A stretch of 13,215 nucleotides of DNA from UBA6921 sp031370545 (GTDB lineage Bacteria > Pseudomonadota > Gammaproteobacteria > SG8-11). Below are positions 6,842 to 13,215 of this stretch, piece by piece. Made by a program: the position numbers and the translations under genes. Position 1 is the first letter of the stretch. Every line of letters starts with the position of its first letter. The notes under the pieces are model-generated. The model ran no database searches. It was not told where the DNA came from and worked only from the letters and a program-made list of their open reading frames with translations. The stretch is taken from contig JANMQQ010000019.1 in assembly GCA_031370545.1 (NCBI GenBank), forward strand, positions 1 to 13,215, written 5' to 3'.

Positions 6842-7816
6842 CTATTTATTGTGACAAGTGAGGCACAGACCACTTGGTCCACCATTTGCATTCGGGTAAA
6901 TCATGTCAGCATTATTTGCCACTGTAGTTTTACCACCATTCGAAATACGTAAAAACGTCTGGTTTTGAACGTTATGGGGATCATGGCAAGAACCGCACTC
7001 AACTGTGGGTTGGTTAACGCCACCGCCGCCAGTAACATCGTTGCGAGTATATAGAATGACGTCCATGCGATCTCGCCCGGTACCTAGGCTGTTACCACCA
7101 GATTCAATCCACCATAATTTTTGGAGCGATGAAGTCACCGGGGCATCCTTAACTGAAGGTGTGCGAAAATCAGGATCAACGGTTACCACCTGAGGATTAG
7201 CAACACTTATACCGCCACCGCCGAATTGCATACTGACCGGATGGTCATTCGATAGATCCGTGGTTAAATTCTGCACTACTGTTTTGTAGTCGCCCAACTT
7301 GCCAGCCCCAAGGCCAGTGCCCTGATCACCACCCACGAAATTGCCGATACGAGTACCTGTCGCAAAATTGTAACCACCCGATCCTGGCATATTAATGACA
7401 TTATCGATGGCTTGCGTACCGTCGTGGCAAGACAAGCATGCTATTGAAACAGAGCCAATGGGAGCTTCAGATGCGTCGAATGTGGTTGTTCCCATAGCCG
7501 AATAACGAATATAGCCCGTCTTTGCAGCATCCACGCCAGCGCCATTAGGTCCTAATTTGCGGTTCCAAATTGGCACGGCAGCTCCGTTATCACCACCGTG
7601 AGGCGTGTGGCAAAACACACAGATTTCTGCGGTGTCGGTGCTGTGGTTAGACGGTGTTGTACCACTCGGAGTCTTGGGTAGGATATTTCCCGAGCCAAGA
7701 TTATGTGGGCTATCTTTAATGCTTGTAGGCGTATTGGCTGCTAATGCGCTATTCAGTACTAATGCCGACACGGCACCGAGTACCGCAGTTACTAAAATCT
7801 TCTGGTTACTTTTCAT
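6842..7816 (-). CDS. Exported tetrahaem c-type cytochrome, OmcE-like motif order
   Basis: The protein has 324 residues and probably carries electrons outside the inner membrane. A signal peptide covers residues 1-26 (ALA before ANTP). Four haem-binding motifs follow: CVFCH 66-70, CLSCH 127-131, CGSCH 274-278 and CLTCH 318-322. Histidines outside these motifs are H38 (SPHNLG), H58, H73 (CHTPH), H192 (NDHPV) and H281 (CHDPH), enough to give every haem a second histidine ligand. The set CVFCHTPH, CLSCHDG, NDHPVS, CGSCHDPH and CLTCHNK at the extreme C-terminus is typical of cytochromes with doubled CXXCH motifs. I associate this order with OmcE, a Geobacter tetrahaem cytochrome that forms extracellular filaments. 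The start is the ATG behind AGGGGGAG (complement of 7820-7827); a start at 7849 would add 11 residues before the signal peptide. It has its own promoter and terminator. Tetrahaem status is certain; filament formation is inference. Confidence 0.9.
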   Translation of the reverse strand: MKSNQKILVTAVLGAVSALVLNSALAANTPTSIKDSPHNLGSGNILPKTPSGTTPSNHSTDTAEICVFCHTPHGGDNGAAVPIWNRKLGPNGAGVDAAKTGYIRYSAMGTTTFDASEAPIGSVSIACLSCHDGTQAIDNVINMPGSGGYNFATGTRIGNFVGGDQGTGLGAGKLGDYKTVVQNLTTDLSNDHPVSMQFGGGGISVANPQVVTVDPDFRTPSVKDAPVTSSLQKLWWIESGGNSLGTGRDRMDVILYTRNDVTGGGGVNQPTVECGSCHDPHNVQNQTFLRISNGGKTTVANNADMIYPNANGGPSGLCLTCHNK

Positions 7817-7819
7817 ATA

Positions 7820-7827
7820 CTCCCCCT
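7820..7827 (-). promoter_or_regulatory. Strong Shine-Dalgarno that fixes the cytochrome start
   Basis: AGGGGGAG on the minus strand lies 3-10 bases upstream of the ATG at 7816. It is the most purine-rich ribosome-binding site in the window besides that of the 33-residue ORF. It decides against the in-frame start at 7849. Confidence 0.7.
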
Positions 7828-7916
7828 CTAACGTCCTTTGATGGGCCAAACTAAAAACGGTTCTTGGTCAATCCTTCTTGGAGAGATCAAGCCCGGTGGT
7901 TTCGAGAATGCGATAG

Positions 7917-7945
7917 ATTTAACACGGGTAATTTCTATGTGTCAA
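7917..7945 (-). promoter_or_regulatory. Sigma-70 promoter of the cytochrome gene
   Basis: On the minus strand a perfect TTGACA -35 (7945-7940) is followed after exactly 17 bases by TTAAAT (7922-7917), which matches four of six -10 positions. Transcription would start near 7910 and leave a leader of roughly 95 bases before the ATG at 7816. In this leader TTCTTGG occurs twice, at 7861-7867 and 7875-7881 on the plus strand, on one face of a 14-base period. Confidence 0.65.
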
Positions 7946-7962
7946 ATAATTATTTGCAAATA
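7943..7962. repeat. Two overlapping AT-rich palindromes over the cytochrome -35 region
   Basis: CAAATAATTATTTG (7943-7956) and TATTTGCAAATA (7951-7962) are both perfect palindromes and share six bases. The first overlaps the -35 hexamer of the cytochrome promoter and the second lies just upstream. They could be operators for a dimeric regulator or an AT-rich activating element. Neither matches the FNR/Crp or ArcA patterns I know. Confidence 0.45.
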
Positions 7963-8001
7963 GCCTAATGCTATATATCCGTTCAAGTGGTGAACCCCAG
8001 C

Positions 8002-9519
8002 TTATTCGCCGAGAAATAGCCGGTAGGCTGGATTCTCGGATTCCTCCCAATGAGCATAGCCCAGTTCTTGGAGGAATGACTGCAGCGCTTCGTTGTCCTG
8101 CACGACGACTTGCATACCAACTAACACCCGCCCGTACGCTGCACCGTGGTTGCGGTAGTGGAACAGACTGATATTCCAGCGTTGCCCAATCTTGCTTAAA
8201 AACCGGAGTAGCGCGCCGGGTCGCTCAGGGAATTCGAAGCGAAATATGCGCTCGTTTACGACTGTGGCTGCCCGCCCGCCGACCATATACCGGACGTGTA
8301 GCTTGGCCATTTCGTTGTCGGTAATATCGACTACTGGATACTTGCCATGAGTCAGTTTTTCGATGAGCACTTGGCGCTCAGAATCTTTTTCGTGCATTTG
8401 CACGCCGACAAATACATGAGCCTGACGCGGATCCGAATAGCGATAATTAAACTCAGTAATGCTACGTGTTCCTATCACTTCGCAAAATTCGCGGAAACTA
8501 CCTGGACGTTCGGGAATGGTAACTGCGAGCAACGCCTCGCGGCGCTCACCCAACTCAGCGCGCTCGGCAACATGGCGTAGTCGGTCAAAGTTCATATTTG
8601 CGCCGCTGTCGATCGCAATGAATGTCTGATCGGAGACCTGTTCACGGGCGAGAAATTTTTTCAGGCCCGCGATTCCTAGGGCACCGGCAGGCTCGGCAAT
8701 GGAACGAGTGTCGTCAAAAATATCCTTGATCGCAGCGCAGATTTCGTCAGTGCTGACCAAGATCACTTCATCAACACAACGGCTTGCGATCCGAAACGGC
8801 TCCTCACCCACTTGGCGCACAGCAACACCATCGGCGAAAATTCCCACTTGATCTAGAACAACGCGTTCCTTCGCATTAAGTGCCGCATGTAGACACCCTG
8901 CGTCATCCGGCTCAACACCAATGACTTTGATTTCCGGATGCAGCATCTTCACGTACGCCGCCACACCCGCGATGAGCCCGCCGCCGCCCACCGGCACAAA
9001 GATCGCGTTGATCGCACCTTGGTACTGACGCAGGATTTCCATCGCTATGGTGCCCTGCCCGGCGATAACGTCGGGATCGTCATACGGATGCACGAAGGTC
9101 ATATCGCGCGCGCGCGCCAGCTGGCAGGCATGCTGGTAGGCGTCATCATAGCTATTGCCGTGCAACTCGATCTGCGCGCCGTAACTACGCACTGCATCGA
9201 CTTTGATCTGCGGCGTGGTTTTGGGCATGACAATCAGCGCAACAATGTTTAGCTTCTGCGCGGCCAGCGCAACACCCTGGGCATGGTTTCCTGCCGACGC
9301 GGTAATCACACCCTTGCGCTGCGATTCCTCGCTCAGGCCAACAATTTTGTTGTATGCCCCGCGCAGCTTGAATGAAAACACCGGTTGCAAATCTTCGCGC
9401 TTGAGTAAAATTCGATTGTGCAAGCGTTTGGATAAACGCGGCGCGAGCTCCAACGGCGTTTCACGCGCGACATCATAGACGCGCGCTTTCAAAATTCGTT
9501 TCAGGTACTGTTCGGCCAT
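8002..9519 (-). CDS. ilvA: Biosynthetic threonine ammonia-lyase (threonine deaminase) IlvA
   Basis: The enzyme converts threonine to 2-oxobutanoate and ammonia with pyridoxal phosphate, the first committed step of isoleucine synthesis, in the cytoplasm. From the ATG at 9519 the protein has 505 residues. The cofactor lysine is K51 in SFKLRGAY. ASAGNHAQG follows at about 74-82, and the glycine loop VPVGGGGLIAG that holds the cofactor phosphate is near 175-185. The C-terminal third has two ACT-like units, each opening with a PERPG motif (TIPERPGSF and EFPERPGALLRF), the arrangement of isoleucine-inhibited enzymes. The end, NPAYRLFLGE, matches the family. A GTG at 9567 would add 16 residues, but MAEQYLKRIL fits the short N-terminus of Pseudomonas-type IlvA, and the likely -10 element abuts that GTG. 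No Shine-Dalgarno supports either start. Divergent from rpiA. Confidence 0.95.
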   Translation of the reverse strand: MAEQYLKRILKARVYDVARETPLELAPRLSKRLHNRILLKREDLQPVFSFKLRGAYNKIVGLSEESQRKGVITASAGNHAQGVALAAQKLNIVALIVMPKTTPQIKVDAVRSYGAQIELHGNSYDDAYQHACQLARARDMTFVHPYDDPDVIAGQGTIAMEILRQYQGAINAIFVPVGGGGLIAGVAAYVKMLHPEIKVIGVEPDDAGCLHAALNAKERVVLDQVGIFADGVAVRQVGEEPFRIASRCVDEVILVSTDEICAAIKDIFDDTRSIAEPAGALGIAGLKKFLAREQVSDQTFIAIDSGANMNFDRLRHVAERAELGERREALLAVTIPERPGSFREFCEVIGTRSITEFNYRYSDPRQAHVFVGVQMHEKDSERQVLIEKLTHGKYPVVDITDNEMAKLHVRYMVGGRAATVVNERIFRFEFPERPGALLRFLSKIGQRWNISLFHYRNHGAAYGRVLVGMQVVVQDNEALQSFLQELGYAHWEESENPAYRLFLGE

Positions 9520-9567
9520 CGTTTGTTGTGTCAGTTGTGCGGATGCGGGGTTTTGCGTAAGGCTCAC

Positions 9568-9579
9568 ATACTATAGTAT
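9568..9579. promoter_or_regulatory. Palindromic -10 region shared by ilvA and rpiA
   Basis: ATACTATAGTAT is a perfect 12-base palindrome, so TATAGT, a five-of-six -10 match, occurs on both strands within it. On the plus strand TTTTGC (9551-9556) lies 16 bases before it as a possible rpiA -35. No good -35 was found on the minus strand. It may serve both divergent genes, which would compete for polymerase. It lies 48 bases from each start codon (ilvA 9519, rpiA 9628). Confidence 0.45.
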
Positions 9580-9627
9580 TTACCGGCACCCGCCCACGGG
9601 GCGGCAACGCGGATATTGAGGCTGGTC

Positions 9628-10287
9628 ATGACATCGCAAGACGAACTAAAAAAAGCAGTCGCACGCGCGGCCATCGACTACATACCGGCAGGGAGCATCG
9701 TTGGAGTTGGTACCGGCAGCACGGCCAATTGCTTCATCGACGAACTGGCCAAGATCAAGCACAAAATCGACGGCACGGTAGCCAGTTCGGCCGCAAGCGC
9801 CAAGCGGTTGGAAGGCCACGGCATCCGTGTACTTGACCTCAACAGCGTTGATGAAATGTCCGTTTATGTCGACGGCACCGACGAAACCAACAAGTACCTG
9901 CATCTCATTAAAGGCGGTGGCGGTGCGCTTACCCGCGAAAAAATCGTCGCAGCCGTGGCAAAAAAATTCGTGTGCATTGCCGATGAATCCAAATTGGTTG
10001 ATGTACTCGGCAAGTTCCCGCTGCCGGTCGAAGTGATTCCGATGGCGCGCAGCTATGTAGCGCGCGAATTGGTCAAGCTCGGGGGCCAACCGGTTTATCG
10101 CGAAGGCTTCGTTACCGACAACGGCAACGTCATTCTCGACGTGCGCAATTTGACAATACTCGACCCCATCGCACTTGAGCAGACGCTAAACAACATTCCC
10201 GGCGTAGTCACTAATGGACTATTCGCGCGCCGCCCAGCGGACGTAATGCTGTTAGGCACGCCCAATGGCGTGAAAACGCTGACTTAA
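9628..10287 (+). CDS. rpiA: Ribose-5-phosphate isomerase A
   Basis: The enzyme interconverts ribose 5-phosphate and ribulose 5-phosphate in the non-oxidative pentose phosphate pathway, in the cytoplasm. The 219 residues equal the usual family length. The phosphate-binding loop is VGVGTGSTA (about 25-33). The YVDGTDE motif carries D82 and D85, K95 lies in IKGGGGALTREK, and E104 closes that segment; these correspond to the catalytic Asp81, Asp84, Lys94 and Glu103 of the E. coli enzyme, shifted by one residue. FPLPVEVIPMA and VTDNGNVILDV are also present. I start at the ATG at 9628 because GAGG (9618-9621) lies six bases upstream and MTSQDELKKAV matches known N-termini; a TTG at 9616 is also in frame. 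It is divergent from ilvA, and a lipoprotein gene follows 60 bases downstream with no clear terminator between. Confidence 0.96.
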   Translation: MTSQDELKKAVARAAIDYIPAGSIVGVGTGSTANCFIDELAKIKHKIDGTVASSAASAKRLEGHGIRVLDLNSVDEMSVYVDGTDETNKYLHLIKGGGGALTREKIVAAVAKKFVCIADESKLVDVLGKFPLPVEVIPMARSYVARELVKLGGQPVYREGFVTDNGNVILDVRNLTILDPIALEQTLNNIPGVVTNGLFARRPADVMLLGTPNGVKTLT

Positions 10288-10310
10288 CGACGGCATCTGA
10301 TTTGTGTCTT

Positions 10311-10329
10311 CCCAATTACGGCCATTGGG
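10311..10329 (+). repeat. Short inverted repeat between rpiA and the lipoprotein gene
   Basis: CCCAAT (10311-10316) and ATTGGG (10324-10329) can form a 6-base-pair stem with a 7-base loop. No T run follows on either strand, so it is not called a terminator. It may be incidental or slightly attenuate the transcript into the lipoprotein gene. Confidence 0.25.
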
Positions 10330-10347
10330 CATTCGGAGTTTAAAAAC

Positions 10348-11004
10348 ATGCTACGACGTTATCTTTTTCTCCTTGCGTTAATTCCGTGGCTCAACGGATG
10401 CGTATTACCTACGCGTCCGAACGTCGACGAAAGCGTTGACCAGCAAGCGGTACGACAAATCTTCGGCGCTTATAAATATGCGCTTCTGAATGATCTTGGC
10501 GCGGAAGCGGCCGATCTGATCAGCGAAAAAACCCTGCGTCATTATGATCAGCTGCGCCAGCTTGCACTCACCGGCGATGTCAACGAGCTGAAAGAATTAC
10601 CCAGCTTCAACCGACTTGTGGTGCTGGCCATTCGCCACAACGTCGCCGCAGTCATGCTACGCAAGATGCAGGGTAAAGACATTTTCGCGTATGGCGTAAA
10701 AAATCAGTGGGTCGCCAAAGATTCGGTCGCGCCGTTTGAACTGGGCAATATCAACATTTACGGTAATTATGCGGGCGGAGACATTTCGCTGAGCGGCAGC
10801 TCGGCCAATTCGCAACTTGAATTCCGCAAGGAAAGCGGTGTGTGGCGCCTTAACCTGATGCCATTGCTGGAACGCGTTGGACGTGAACGCTCGGCGCAGT
10901 TAAACAGCTACCCGGATGAGAACAAAGCCATTGTCGGCATCATCGAGCAGATGTCGGGCCGTAAAGTCGACCCAGGAATCTGGACTCCACCCGGCAGAGA
11001 ATAA
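10348..11004 (+). CDS. Lipoprotein of unknown function
   Basis: The 218-residue product starts MLRRYLFLLALIPWLNGC: two arginines, a hydrophobic segment and the lipobox LNGC with C18 as the lipidated cysteine. The residue after it is valine rather than aspartate, so outer-membrane delivery is the default expectation. The mature part has an early helical stretch rich in Q, A and L, then a region with small glycine/serine repeats (YAGGDISLSGSSANS) before FRKESGVWRLNLMPLLE, which resembles the strand ends of NTF2-like or DUF-type lipoproteins, but I do not recognise the family. The ATG is supported by CGGAG about 9 bases upstream. It probably shares a transcript with rpiA, 60 bases upstream. Its stop lies five bases from that of the convergent diguanylate cyclase gene. 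No function can be assigned from the sequence. Confidence 0.8.
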   Translation: MLRRYLFLLALIPWLNGCVLPTRPNVDESVDQQAVRQIFGAYKYALLNDLGAEAADLISEKTLRHYDQLRQLALTGDVNELKELPSFNRLVVLAIRHNVAAVMLRKMQGKDIFAYGVKNQWVAKDSVAPFELGNINIYGNYAGGDISLSGSSANSQLEFRKESGVWRLNLMPLLERVGRERSAQLNSYPDENKAIVGIIEQMSGRKVDPGIWTPPGRE

Positions 11005-11009
11005 ACGCA

Positions 11010-12221
11010 TTACTCGGGCACGCTGGTGATCGCCTTGATTTGCGCCTCGATTTGCTCAATCGGCATACCTGCGTCCAATCGTTCGTTAGCCAGCCGGAAC
11101 AACGATAGAGTTTTCTCCAACAAGCACGGCAAGTGCGCGATCATCGCCTGCGCGTTGCCGTGCTGAATCATCGTCAGCGCATCGTCAAGCTTCGGGCACA
11201 ACACCTCATCACCGGGCACATCGTCGACTGACTCGCCGCTGTCTGTCGCGCAGATCCGATTGCGTCCGCGCCGCTTGGCGACATACAAACGCGCGTCGGC
11301 ACGCGCCAGCAGTTGGTCGATATCCACGGGTAAATTTTTGTCCTGCGCGACCACGCCCACGCTGACTGTGACGGGTACGCGCGTGTCCTTGTAAATGAAC
11401 TCTGCACCCTCCGCCGCCTTGCGTAATCGCTCGGCGAGCACCACCGCAGCCAGGCGATTTGAATACGGCGCAGCGATGGCGAATTCCTCACCGCCAATGC
11501 GCGCCAAGATGTCGTTGGTACGAATGTTGTTGGCAAGAATTTGTGCGACTTCCAGTAGCACGTAATCGCCGCATTGATGACCGTAGGTGTCGTTGATGAT
11601 TTTGAAATGGTCGACGTCGATCATCAGCACACTGAACGGCTGCTCATGCCGACGCATCAAGCCCAAAGCTTCACTTGCGCGCACAAAAAATGCGCGGCGA
11701 TTGGTCAGCTTGGTGAGCGCGTCGGTGTTGGCCTGCGCATTGAGAATCTTGCGGCTTTCTTCCAGCTCGTGAATCAACAGCGCCAGCTTGTGGTGCGCAC
11801 GCACGCGCGCGCGGATTTCAATTTTATCGGCGTTTTTTGAAATGAAATCGTTGGCCCCAAGCTCAAATGCGCGCGACTTGGCTTTCGTGTCTTCCGCACC
11901 AGTGACCACAATAACCGGCATGCTGGCAATGCGCGAAATCTCAGAGGAGCGAATGCGTTGCAGCAGCTCGTAGCCGTTGAGGCGCGGCATGTCGAGATCT
12001 GTCACCACTAACTCGATTTGGTCTTTTTCCTGCAACAGCTGCCAGGCATCTTCGCCGTTGCTCGCCTCGGTGATTTGCGACTGCTCCGGCATTGCACGCA
12101 CCAGCGCCACGCGGATGGTTGCAGAATCGTCCACAACCAATACGTTGGGGGGCTGTTCTGGACCGCCCGTGCCGACGGCGGGGGGCTCGTGATATTTGGG
12201 GGGCAAATTTTCGTTGGCCAT
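11010..12221 (-). CDS. Response regulator with GGDEF output (diguanylate cyclase)
   Basis: The protein (403 residues) should make cyclic di-GMP from GTP under control of phosphorylation. An N-terminal receiver domain (about 26-145) has the acidic pair D31-D32, the phosphate-accepting D75 in VVTDLDMPR, T107 and K129, all intact. A short helical linker leads to a GGDEF domain (about 163-325) with the metal-binding IDVDHF (D202), NDTYGHQCGD, and the active-site GGEEF at 243-247. R234-D237 (RTND) lies exactly five residues before it, the position of the inhibitory product-binding site. So it looks catalytically active, phospho-activated and product-inhibited. Residues 326-403 are an extra helical tail of unknown role. 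The N-terminal 25 residues are proline-rich. The protein is probably cytoplasmic. No partner histidine kinase is in the window. It is 60 bases downstream of the permease gene on the same strand and may be co-transcribed. The Shine-Dalgarno is weak (GTGGA, distant). Confidence 0.93.
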   Translation of the reverse strand: MANENLPPKYHEPPAVGTGGPEQPPNVLVVDDSATIRVALVRAMPEQSQITEASNGEDAWQLLQEKDQIELVVTDLDMPRLNGYELLQRIRSSEISRIASMPVIVVTGAEDTKAKSRAFELGANDFISKNADKIEIRARVRAHHKLALLIHELEESRKILNAQANTDALTKLTNRRAFFVRASEALGLMRRHEQPFSVLMIDVDHFKIINDTYGHQCGDYVLLEVAQILANNIRTNDILARIGGEEFAIAAPYSNRLAAVVLAERLRKAAEGAEFIYKDTRVPVTVSVGVVAQDKNLPVDIDQLLARADARLYVAKRRGRNRICATDSGESVDDVPGDEVLCPKLDDALTMIQHGNAQAMIAHLPCLLEKTLSLFRLANERLDAGMPIEQIEAQIKAITSVPE

Positions 12222-12281
12222 CTAGTTCGGTCCACGTTCAAGGCAAGAATAAATATAGTCGCCCGTTGCGACCCCGTCAGA

Positions 12282-13215
12282 TTACTCATAACGCAATGCT
12301 TCTATCGGCCGCAGACGCGAAGCCTTGCGCGCCGGATGCAGCCCAAAAAACATGCCGACCAGCAACGCCGAGCCGAATGCCAAGCCTACCGACCACATTG
12401 TGACGCTCACCTGAAACTCCGAGAATTTCGCCAACGCAGTTGCGCCGCCTATACCCGCCAGGATGCCCATAACCCCGCCCGCCCCGGACAGAATCAGTGC
12501 CTCCAGCAAAAACTGCCAAAGAATGTCGCGACGGCGCGCGCCCAGCGCCATGCGAATACCAATTTCGCGGGTGCGCTCAGTCACCGACACCAACATGATA
12601 TTCATGATGCCAATGCCGCCCACCAGCAGCGACACCGAAGCGATACTCCCCAGCAGCCACGAAAATACCTGCGCGTTGGTCTCGGCGGTTTGCGCCAGCT
12701 CGGCACGATTGAAAATACGGAAGTCGTCTTCCTGATCGTCGCGCAGCCGATGCCGTTGGCGAATCAACTTCTTAATATCGGACGACGCGCTGAACGCTGC
12801 GGCGCGTCCTGCGGTCTGCACTTCGATGCCGTGAATATAAGTAATGCCCAACAACTTGCGCTGCACCGTGGTCAGCGGCGCGTAAATGATATCGTCTTGA
12901 TCTGACCCGTACGCTGACGCCCCCTTGGTGGTGAGCACGCCTACCACCTGACACGCGAGCCCTTTAAACACTATCGTTTCGCCTACCGCGTGGGCGAGAC
13001 CAAATAATTCTTTCGCCACCGTCTGGCCGATCACACACACCGGCGCGGCGACTGCCACGTCGCGCGCTGAAAACATTTCGCCCTCGGCCAGCGGCCAATT
13101 GCGCACCGAAAAAAACTCCGGCGTCACGCCTTCGGCCGCCGTGCCCCAATTAGTGCCGCGAAAACGCGCCTGCACCTGACTGCGCACACTGGGTGCGACC
13201 GCTACGACACCCGGC
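12282..13215 (-). CDS. MacB/FtsX-type ABC transporter permease, C-terminal part (cut by window edge)
   Basis: Roughly 311 residues up to the stop are visible; the N-terminal transmembrane segment lies off the window. The first half is a periplasmic domain of the MacB_PCD type, with TPEFFSVRNWPLAEGEMFS, VCVIGQTVAKELF and DDIIYAPLTTVQRKL. The second half has three membrane spans, with the conserved cytoplasmic loop TERTREIGIRMALGARRRDI between the first two, and ends PARKASRLRPIEALRYE, the classic C-terminus of this permease class. Such permeases work with a MacB/LolD-like ATPase and usually a periplasmic adaptor to export peptides, lipids or drugs, or to transmit mechanical force. The ATPase should lie upstream, or be fused to the missing N-terminus as in true MacB; the window cannot tell which. 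I therefore give no symbol. The gap to the GGDEF gene is 60 bases. Confidence 0.9.
   Translation of the reverse strand, partial: PGVVAVAPSVRSQVQARFRGTNWGTAAEGVTPEFFSVRNWPLAEGEMFSARDVAVAAPVCVIGQTVAKELFGLAHAVGETIVFKGLACQVVGVLTTKGASAYGSDQDDIIYAPLTTVQRKLLGITYIHGIEVQTAGRAAAFSASSDIKKLIRQRHRLRDDQEDDFRIFNRAELAQTAETNAQVFSWLLGSIASVSLLVGGIGIMNIMLVSVTERTREIGIRMALGARRRDILWQFLLEALILSGAGGVMGILAGIGGATALAKFSEFQVSVTMWSVGLAFGSALLVGMFFGLHPARKASRLRPIEALRYE

Noticed and set aside
9105..9118. Run of alternating CG in ilvA as a Z-DNA or regulatory element
   Set aside because: It is explained by the Ala-Arg-Ala-Arg codons of IlvA (GCG and CGC), in the middle of a conserved gene.
9646..10089. A 147-codon minus-strand frame opposite rpiA
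   Set aside because: It is antisense to an intact, highly conserved rpiA, and its residues reflect the complementary codon pattern only.
12018..12905. A 295-codon open frame on the plus strand
   Set aside because: It runs antisense to the well-identified GGDEF and MacB-like genes, has a composition rich in H, R and Q typical of shadow frames, and shows no domain or ribosome-binding site.

Overview
The window looks like ordinary chromosome from a Gram-negative proteobacterium, most likely a gammaproteobacterium. It encodes a fused kinase-plus-acetyltransferase ArgA, a two-ACT-unit IlvA divergent from rpiA (an arrangement I recall from Pseudomonas), a MacB-type permease, a lipoprotein and an outer-membrane barrel protein. 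IlvA, RpiA and ArgA read closely like the gammaproteobacterial proteins, but no species can be named. There are no tRNA or rRNA genes, CRISPR arrays, insertion sequences or other mobile-element marks. Both ends cut through genes (moeA on the left, a macB-like permease on the right).

Layout. 1-749 (minus) is the N-terminal part of moeA. 750-1332 is mostly intergenic but holds an apparent self-contained minus-strand unit for a 33-residue membrane peptide, with promoter, Shine-Dalgarno and terminator. 1333-5496 (plus) is argA followed by a large secreted metallopeptidase / beta-propeller / beta-barrel protein, which lies in the same reading frame two codons after the argA stop. 5632-7816 (minus) is a pair: a tetrahaem c-type cytochrome and, downstream, a periplasmic parvulin-type prolyl isomerase. 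A strong hairpin terminator separates them, and a perfect -35 promoter overlapped by AT-rich palindromes precedes the cytochrome. 8002-9519 (minus) is ilvA, divergent from rpiA (9628-10287, plus), with a perfect 12-bp palindrome between them that reads as a -10 element on both strands. 10348-11004 (plus) is a lipoprotein of unknown function. 11010-12221 (minus) is a response regulator/diguanylate cyclase, preceded on the same strand by the end of a MacB-like ABC permease (12282-13215).

How the genes fit together. Most are housekeeping: molybdenum cofactor, arginine, isoleucine, pentose phosphates. The least ordinary part is 5632-7962. The cytochrome has four CXXCH sites, four well-placed candidate distal histidines, and the motif order I associate with OmcE-type cytochromes, which polymerise into extracellular electron-conducting filaments in Geobacter. 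The adjacent exported parvulin could help fold it. By eye this block is more AT-rich and lysine-rich than its flanks, so it may have been acquired separately; I have not computed composition. The filament reading is an inference from motifs, and structure prediction and homology search would decide it. The second notable gene is the peptidase-propeller-barrel fusion.
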